Shown: positions 23,335 through 27,988 of the stretch, piece after piece
Layout: every line of letters starts with the position of its first letter
Numbering within the stretch: the first letter of the stretch is position 1
Assembly: GCA_003537575.1 (NCBI GenBank)
Contig: DPRS01000023.1
Coordinates: 1-27,988, forward strand
Length of the DNA stretch: 27,988 nucleotides
From: Oxalobacteraceae bacterium
GTDB lineage: Bacteria; Pseudomonadota; Gammaproteobacteria; Burkholderiales; Burkholderiaceae_D
Direction: 5' to 3'
Notes under the pieces: model-generated
Databases searched by the model: none
Told to the model about the DNA's origin: nothing
What the model saw: the letters and a program-made list of their open reading frames with translations, nothing else
Program-made: the position numbers and the translations under genes

Positions 23335-25312
23335 TGCGTATTTCCTTTCTCTTCAAAAGAATTTGATCGAGCAGATTGCCGAACCGGTTTTCCTCCATGA
23401 ACCCGATCACCCGATGTCCCTTGACCTCTTGTCCGGATGGATTGAAAAACAGGATCGCCGGCGGACCGAACAAGCCGAACCGTGCCAGCAGTTGCTTATG
23501 CAGTGCCGAATTGGCAGTCACGTCCGCCTGCAACAGCACGACGCCTTGCAGCTTCGCCCGCACACTAGGATCGGAGAAAGTGAAGTGCTCCATCTCCTTG
23601 CAGCTAACGCACCAGTCGGCATAAAAATCCAGCATCACATAACTGCCTCCGGTGTTGCTGAGTCGTGCGTCCAACTCTTCTACGCTGCCCACGCGCTCGA
23701 ACGGCAGCGGCGCCTGGATTTTACTTTCAGAACTCGTGCTTAAGGATGCGAGCGGCTGCAGAAAGTTCCGGCTACCGCTGAACGCGCCCAACAGATAGAT
23801 TGCACCGATCAGCAAGCCGATCACGCCCAATCCTTTGCCGAACCGCGCGTAACCAGTGGCATCCACGGGAAGCGCATCCAGGGCGCGCAGATATACCGCA
23901 TAACCGATCAATAGCGCACCGGCGAGCGTCATACTGATCGCGACCGGGATGAATGGGGATACGGTCCAGAGCGCCGCAGCGAGCAACAGCACACCGAGGA
24001 ACATCTTGATCGACTGCATCCATGTGCCGGAACGCGGCAACAGGCTACCCAGCGAGGTGCCGATGACAAGTAACGGCACCCCTTTGCCCAGCGCCATCGC
24101 AAATAGTGCCGCCCCGCCCAACACCACATCCTGCGTTTGACCGATGTAGAGCAGCGCCGCCGCCAGCGGTGCGGCAATACACGGACCCACAATGACGGCG
24201 GAAACAGCGCCCATCGCAAACACGCTCGCAACGGTGCGCTTGCTGCTCTTGCCGCTTACGGACGCGATGCGTGTTTGCAGAAACGCCGGCATTTGAAGTT
24301 CGTAAAGTCCGAACATCGACAATGCCAAGATCACAAACAGCACCGCCATGCCGGCCAATACCCATGGCGTTTGCAAGGCCGATGACAGCAGCGAACCACT
24401 CAGACCGGCGGCGATCCCTGCGCCAGCATAGGTGAGTGCCATGCCGAGCACGTAGGCTGCGGACAACCCAAGCGCGCGGGACCTGCTAAGCGTTGCTCCC
24501 TGCCCTGCGATGATCCCGGACAGTATGGGAATCATCGGCCATACGCATGGTGTGAGCGACAGCAGCAGCCCAAAGCCGAAAAAGCCTGCAATCACCCATC
24601 CGAAGGTATGCGACTGAAACAACGTGGCGCTCCGATCGAGATTCCACCATCCGGATCCGGCCGCTGCAGCGCCCGTATCGGCCGCCGGTTTTGCCGGTCC
24701 CCATGCCGCTTGATCGCCCTGCATAGTCAAAGGAGAATCTGCCGCGACAACAGCCGCTGCGGCAAGCGCCGGCAGATCCACCTCGATCGTTTTCTCGATT
24801 GGCGGGTAACATACACCGAGGTCCGAGCATCCCTGGTAACTGGCTTGCAGCCGGATTGTCGATGCGGTGCCGGCAGTCCGCTTCAAGCCGATGGTCGCCG
24901 CGAAGGGTGCATGGAACACTGCGACATGGCCGAATGTCGGATCCGACTTCATCTCCCCATCCGGCAAGCGCACATTCTCAATCTGTGCCGCTGCCGGTTG
25001 CACCACACTGAAGCTGATGCGGTCGCGGTACAGGTAATAACCGTTCGCAGGTTCGAACTCGGCGACCAGAGTAGTTGCATCCTTGACGCGCACCTTCGCG
25101 GTAAAGGCTTGCTCCGGTGGCAGCAGTTCCGGTTGGCTGTCGGCGCCGCCAAAAAAACGCTTGAGCGAACTGAATGCGCCTGTCTCCGCTGCCGCGCTTT
25201 GCGTCGTTGCAAAGGACGATCCGCCAGCCGCCTGTACCGGATATACGAGCGGAAGCAGGCCGGCAACCAGCACGACTGCGACGATATGGCGAATGGCAAT
25301 AGTCAGTCTCAT
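23327..25312 (-). CDS. dsbD: Thiol:disulfide interchange protein DsbD
   Basis: A 661-residue DsbD that carries electrons from cytoplasmic thioredoxin to the periplasm. The order is a signal peptide, an alpha domain (about 60-180; Cys162 and Cys168 in SYQGCSDLGVCYPP), a membrane domain with about eight helices (Cys256 in LTPCVWP, Cys378 in VGPCIAAP), and a thioredoxin-like C-terminal domain (Cys568 and Cys571 in YADWCVSCKEME). All six redox cysteines are present. It starts four bases after the SCO stop and overlaps the next gene by 8 bp. In this context it may keep SCO, CopG or cytochrome c cysteines reduced for copper or haem insertion. Confidence 0.96.
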   Translation of the reverse strand: MRLTIAIRHIVAVVLVAGLLPLVYPVQAAGGSSFATTQSAAAETGAFSSLKRFFGGADSQPELLPPEQAFTAKVRVKDATTLVAEFEPANGYYLYRDRISFSVVQPAAAQIENVRLPDGEMKSDPTFGHVAVFHAPFAATIGLKRTAGTASTIRLQASYQGCSDLGVCYPPIEKTIEVDLPALAAAAVVAADSPLTMQGDQAAWGPAKPAADTGAAAAGSGWWNLDRSATLFQSHTFGWVIAGFFGFGLLLSLTPCVWPMIPILSGIIAGQGATLSRSRALGLSAAYVLGMALTYAGAGIAAGLSGSLLSSALQTPWVLAGMAVLFVILALSMFGLYELQMPAFLQTRIASVSGKSSKRTVASVFAMGAVSAVIVGPCIAAPLAAALLYIGQTQDVVLGGAALFAMALGKGVPLLVIGTSLGSLLPRSGTWMQSIKMFLGVLLLAAALWTVSPFIPVAISMTLAGALLIGYAVYLRALDALPVDATGYARFGKGLGVIGLLIGAIYLLGAFSGSRNFLQPLASLSTSSESKIQAPLPFERVGSVEELDARLSNTGGSYVMLDFYADWCVSCKEMEHFTFSDPSVRAKLQGVVLLQADVTANSALHKQLLARFGLFGPPAILFFNPSGQEVKGHRVIGFMEENRFGNLLDQILLKRKEIRNG

Positions 25313-25316
25313 CGCA

Positions 25317-25919
25317 TTATCCGCGTGCTTTCAACAGCGTGCGTAAGTCTTCCGCGATCACCTCCGGCGCGTGCTCGTCGCTGACGAACAGGCGCAGCCG
25401 GCCTTGCGGATCGAAGACGTAGGCGGGTCCCATATGGTCGACCGTATAGAAGCCGTTCTTATCCGGCTTTTGCTTCTGATAGAACACCTTGAACTCTTTC
25501 GCCGTTTGCTCGGTGCTTTTTTCATCCCCATACAGCCCTAAAAATGTCGGATGGAAAGCGGGCACATATTGCTTCAGAATGTCGGGCGTATCACGTTTCG
25601 GATCGACCGTCACCAGGAGCACTTGCACGCGTGCCGCATCGGTGCCGAGCTTTTCCATTGCCTGAGACAGCTTGTACATCGTCATCGGGCACATGTCGGG
25701 ACAATTCGCATAACCGAAAAACAACACGACCGCTTTGCCCTTGAAGTCCGCCAGGGTTCGTGGCTGTCCATTGTGGTCGGTTAATTGAAAATCCTTGCCC
25801 CATGGCGCGCCGGTGATATCCTTCAGGGTGAATACTTGCGCCGGTGCCTCGGTTTTGCTGCAGGCAGCCAGTAACACCGCAACGGCCAACAAGGCGATGG
25901 TTTGATAGAGCTTTTTCAC
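25317..25919 (-). CDS. SCO1/SenC family copper chaperone lipoprotein
   Basis: A 200-residue SCO protein involved in copper delivery to cytochrome oxidase or in thiol redox. A lipoprotein signal with lipobox LLAAC (Cys20) anchors it to the membrane. The thioredoxin-like domain carries the copper site CPDMCPM (Cys73, Cys77) and the conserved His162 (VDHMGPAYVF). The start is GTG at 25919, with GGAAGG nine to ten bases upstream. It lies 17 nt after the PCuAC gene and 4 nt before dsbD. SCO next to PCuAC is a standard pairing for assembly of the Cu(A) centre. Confidence 0.94.
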   Translation of the reverse strand: MKKLYQTIALLAVAVLLAACSKTEAPAQVFTLKDITGAPWGKDFQLTDHNGQPRTLADFKGKAVVLFFGYANCPDMCPMTMYKLSQAMEKLGTDAARVQVLLVTVDPKRDTPDILKQYVPAFHPTFLGLYGDEKSTEQTAKEFKVFYQKQKPDKNGFYTVDHMGPAYVFDPQGRLRLFVSDEHAPEVIAEDLRTLLKARG

Positions 25920-25936
25920 GTTCTGCTGCCTTCCAC

Positions 25937-26425
25937 CTATTGACCGATCGGCCGGACCGGCGCCTTGATCACCGATGTGGTCTTTGCTTTGTTCGCATCG
26001 ATGAAAGTCATCTTCAATGAAATCGTGTCGCCGGCCTTGAGCGGTTGTTTCAGGCCAAGTAGCATCAGATGCAACCCGCCTGGCGCCAGCTCGACCGTTT
26101 TGCCTGCCGGGATAGCGAGTTGCCCGTGCTCTCGCATTTTCATCACGCCGTTATCCATATGCATGGCATGCACTTGTACTTCCTTTGCCACGGCGGTTTC
26201 GACATGAACCAGGGTGGCAGGGGTTGTGCTGTCGATCTTCATGTATGCGCCTCCCACCGGTTGCCCCGGTACGGTCGCACGCACCCATGCGTCAGTGATA
26301 ACCGGCGCGCGCATCGCCAGAGCAGATGCCGCCTTGTCGGTCATGCGCGGATTCGCGGCGTGCAGCATTAATGACGGCAATCCAATCAACAGCGTAACGG
26401 CAATGCTTCCCATTGCTATCTTCAA
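25937..26425 (-). CDS. PCu(A)C periplasmic copper chaperone
   Basis: A 162-residue periplasmic copper(I) chaperone. A signal peptide (LLIGLPSLMLHAA) is followed by the PCuAC domain, with the copper-ligand region VQVHAMHMDNGVMKMR and LAPGGLHLMLLGLK. The best start is TTG at 26425: AAGGAGAG lies six bases upstream and the resulting N-terminus MKIAMGSIAV is a good signal peptide; an ATG twelve bases further in is too far from the site, and the upstream ATG at 26464 lies before it. It follows the P-II-like gene after 28 nt and precedes SCO, the partner with which it loads Cu(A). Confidence 0.93.
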   Translation of the reverse strand: MKIAMGSIAVTLLIGLPSLMLHAANPRMTDKAASALAMRAPVITDAWVRATVPGQPVGGAYMKIDSTTPATLVHVETAVAKEVQVHAMHMDNGVMKMREHGQLAIPAGKTVELAPGGLHLMLLGLKQPLKAGDTISLKMTFIDANKAKTTSVIKAPVRPIGQ

Positions 26426-26442
26426 GACACTCTCCTTATGCC
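26426..26442 (-). promoter_or_regulatory. Ribosome-binding site that decides a TTG start (PCuAC)
   Basis: On the minus strand ATAAGGAGAGTGTC is followed directly by TTG (26425). The near-perfect AAGGAG at six-base spacing makes TTG the likely initiation codon, as no ATG lies within reach. Confidence 0.75.
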
Positions 26443-26453
26443 AATACTGCAAA

Positions 26454-26765
26454 TTACGATTCATCCGGCAAAGCCGGGGATCGGGTACGAATGTGAAAAA
26501 ACGCGTCCACGGGCAGCACCGCCACAATGCCCGCGCCCGGCACATCGGAATGCGCGACATCCATGATCGCGTTGGTGACTGCCTCCGTCCGGGATTCATC
26601 GATAAAGATTTTGACCTTGAGGTGGCTGGTCAAATGTCTCCTTGTGAAAAAGTCGGCGTACTCGCCGAATCCCTTTACCTCGGTGACCGTCATCCCCCGC
26701 ACGCGAAGGCTTCCGAAACTGGCTTCCAACGCATCCAGCACGTCGGGACGAATGATTGCGACCAC
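26454..26765 (-). CDS. P-II-like signalling protein, start codon uncertain
   Basis: A 103-residue P-II/GlnK-like protein (VAIIRPDVLDALEAS, then VKIFIDESRTEAVTNAIMDVA, and VPGAGIVAVLPVDAFFHIRTR). It lacks the Tyr of the classical uridylylated T-loop. P-II-like proteins occur beside metal-efflux and copper genes. The frame is open upstream to HHELKYVVAIIRP, but no ATG, GTG or TTG is available before the GTG at 26765, which would cut into the first beta strand. A strong AAGGAG stands six bases before an ATG at 26779 that opens only a two-codon frame (ATG AGC TGA). A small deletion that destroyed the usual start is likely, so the gene may be weakly expressed or broken. Confidence 0.75.
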   Translation of the reverse strand: MVAIIRPDVLDALEASFGSLRVRGMTVTEVKGFGEYADFFTRRHLTSHLKVKIFIDESRTEAVTNAIMDVAHSDVPGAGIVAVLPVDAFFHIRTRSPALPDES

Positions 26766-26839
26766 ATATTTCAGCTCATGATGCTCTCCTTGATAATTGG
26801 ACTATTGCATTCGAATGCGCGATTTTCATTGCGGACCAT

Positions 26840-27433
26840 TCATGCCGACTTGCCATCCTGCCCGATCACCAGACGCGTTTCGCTCACAAATTCATGCGGC
26901 GGAATTTCCAGATTGCGTGGCGCCGGGACATTCTTGACGACGCGCCCCGCCAGATCGAACTTCGAGCCATGGCACGGGCAATAGAAGCCGCCCGGCCAAT
27001 CCAGCCCCAAGTCGGCTGATGCCACTTCAGGACGGTAAATCGGTATGCAGCCCAAATGGGTACAGATGCCGACCGCGACCAGGTACTGCGGCTTGATCGA
27101 ACGGCTGGCATTCTTTGCATAGAGCGGTTGTTGCGGCTCTACCGATTGTGGATCGACCAGTTGGTCGTCGTGTTTATTCAGCAAACTCAGCATCTGGTCA
27201 GTGCGATGCAGGACCCATACCGGTTTGCCGCGCCATTCGACTGTGATCAGCATGCCGGGCCCCACGCGGCTGATATCCACCTCGACCGGTGCGCCCGCTG
27301 CCTTGGCTGCCTCGCTGGGCGCCATGCTTTCCATGAACGGTATCGCGGTCGCCGCAAGCCCTATACCACCCACCCCAGTAGCCGCTACAGTCAGAAACTT
27401 TCTGCGGCGCACATCTGTTTCATCAGTATTCAT
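26840..27433 (-). CDS. petA: Rieske 2Fe-2S protein, ubiquinol-cytochrome c reductase type (copy 2)
   Basis: A 197-residue paralogue of the Rieske protein at 575-1168, in the inverted arm. It has the same Tat motif RRRKFL, the cluster motifs CTHLGC and CPCHGSKFD and the same ends. It differs at about 31 residues, mainly in the region between the membrane anchor and the cluster domain. The start at 27433 has GGAGAAG upstream; a longer frame to 27565 runs back into the ICMT gene and is not used. No petB/petC is near. The P-II-like gene follows 74 bp after the stop (61 bp to its strong ribosome-binding ATG). Confidence 0.92.
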   Translation of the reverse strand: MNTDETDVRRRKFLTVAATGVGGIGLAATAIPFMESMAPSEAAKAAGAPVEVDISRVGPGMLITVEWRGKPVWVLHRTDQMLSLLNKHDDQLVDPQSVEPQQPLYAKNASRSIKPQYLVAVGICTHLGCIPIYRPEVASADLGLDWPGGFYCPCHGSKFDLAGRVVKNVPAPRNLEIPPHEFVSETRLVIGQDGKSA

Positions 27434-27470
27434 GGTACTTCTCCACTCAATCGACGAGACGGACGGCCCA

Positions 27471-27988
27471 TCACACTTTGATTGCATCGAAAAGCCGTCC
27501 CCAGTCACCCCGGCGCGGGAAAAACCTTGGAACCTGCTGCATATAATCCTGATATGCCGTACCAAAGCGGCCGATCATTTCTTTTTCCTCTTTGTATGCG
27601 AGTCGAACGTAGACCAGCACAATGACCGGGAATAGCGCCAAGGTAATGATCGTCGGCCAATGCACGATCTGGCCGAATACCGCCAGCATGATGCCGGTAT
27701 ATTGGGGGTGACGGACCACGCCATACAGCCCTTCCTTGGCAAACCGCCCTTCGCGTCTTGCCTGGTGCACGCTTTTCCATCCGACGATTAAAAGCACGGT
27801 GCCCAAGAAGATGAAAGCGCCGCCGAGGAACATTTCAATCATTCCGCCGATCATGCCGTAGCCGAGCAGCGTGCTCCACAGGTGCCCGGGCATGGCGTTG
27901 AGCGGAATATCGATGCCGAAAAATCCTGTCAACAAGTAAATGGTCAATGGAAAACCGTACATCTCCGCGTAGAGCGCGATGATGAATG
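27471..27988 (-). CDS. ICMT-like membrane methyltransferase, 5'-truncated by window edge (copy 2)
   Basis: Second copy of the ICMT-type methyltransferase, cut by the window edge at the same codon position as the first. The C-terminal part, including GLYGVVRHPQYTG and the YKEEKEMIGRF tail, is identical to copy 1. The segment before it (between GFFGIDIPL and AFIFLGTV) differs, for example NAMPGHLWSTLLGYGM against YANTGHLWASLLGYGT. It heads the minus-strand train of copper-related genes, which suggests co-transcription with Rieske copy 2 and the genes beyond. Confidence 0.85.
   Translation of the reverse strand, partial: FIIALYAEMYGFPLTIYLLTGFFGIDIPLNAMPGHLWSTLLGYGMIGGMIEMFLGGAFIFLGTVLLIVGWKSVHQARREGRFAKEGLYGVVRHPQYTGIMLAVFGQIVHWPTIITLALFPVIVLVYVRLAYKEEKEMIGRFGTAYQDYMQQVPRFFPRRGDWGRLFDAIKV

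Larger units (their letters stand above)
26840..27988 (-). repeat. Right arm of inverted duplication (Rieske + ICMT)
   Basis: Inverted partner of 1-1168. Reading the minus strand from 27988, the ICMT part is 518 nt, then a 37-nt spacer, then the Rieske gene. 27464-27820 matches 169-525 of the left arm with no difference seen by eye. The first 168 nt of ICMT and the whole Rieske gene are diverged. Confidence 0.95.

Overview
The window reads as chromosomal or plasmid-borne DNA of a betaproteobacterium, probably Burkholderiales. I infer this from the gene families (RegB/RegA-type two-component pair, CopAB, MerRTPA, PetA-type Rieske protein, SCO/PCuAC, MNIO/DUF2282 bufferin genes) and the GC-rich codon use; no rRNA or other phylogenetic marker is present, so no genus is given. 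It is a metal-resistance island (copper and mercury) with an added thiol-redox theme. Almost everything lies on the minus strand.

Layout. The two ends form an inverted duplication. An isoprenylcysteine carboxyl methyltransferase (ICMT)-like membrane methyltransferase (cut by the window edge) followed by a Rieske 2Fe-2S protein occurs on the plus strand at 1-1168 and again on the minus strand at 27988-26840. Both copies are cut at exactly the same base. Inside the left copy come four minus-strand genes with a general-stress flavour: a GH15 glycosidase, an SDR with a C-terminal membrane anchor, a thioredoxin-reductase-like flavoprotein and a large fusion (nucleotide-sugar-epimerase-type SDR, SPW repeats, VKOR-like domain, SPW repeats). 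A 378-bp non-coding stretch separates these from copAB, which has its own candidate promoter. A dead IS4-type element (10972-11950) follows.

The mercury region runs from 12093 to 17829: merR faces merT-merP-merA across a recognisable MerR operator. merA is followed by a secreted Sel1-repeat protein, then a MerA/glutathione-reductase-like flavoprotein and a free-standing DsbD-alpha-like periplasmic domain. Beyond merR lie a truncated RegB-type kinase remnant and an intact RegA-type response regulator (17982-18967).

From 27988 down to 19072 all genes run on the minus strand with short gaps or overlaps: ICMT, Rieske, P-II-like protein, PCuAC copper chaperone, SCO, DsbD, a small Cys-containing membrane protein, a BNR-propeller protein, cytochrome c, CopG/DUF411, then bufferin genes bufA-bufB-bufC. 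This looks like a periplasmic copper handling programme: chaperoning (PCuAC, SCO), thiol reduction (DsbD), electron transfer (cytochrome c, Rieske) and sequestration by a modified Cys peptide (BufA matured by BufB/BufC). Joint function is inferred from co-localisation.

The most interesting items are the epimerase-SPW-VKOR fusion, the copper/thiol/bufferin gene train with its unassigned small membrane protein and BNR protein, the inverted terminal duplication with a 357-bp identical tract inside diverged flanks, and the P-II-like gene whose usual start appears lost. No tRNA, rRNA or CRISPR array was seen.
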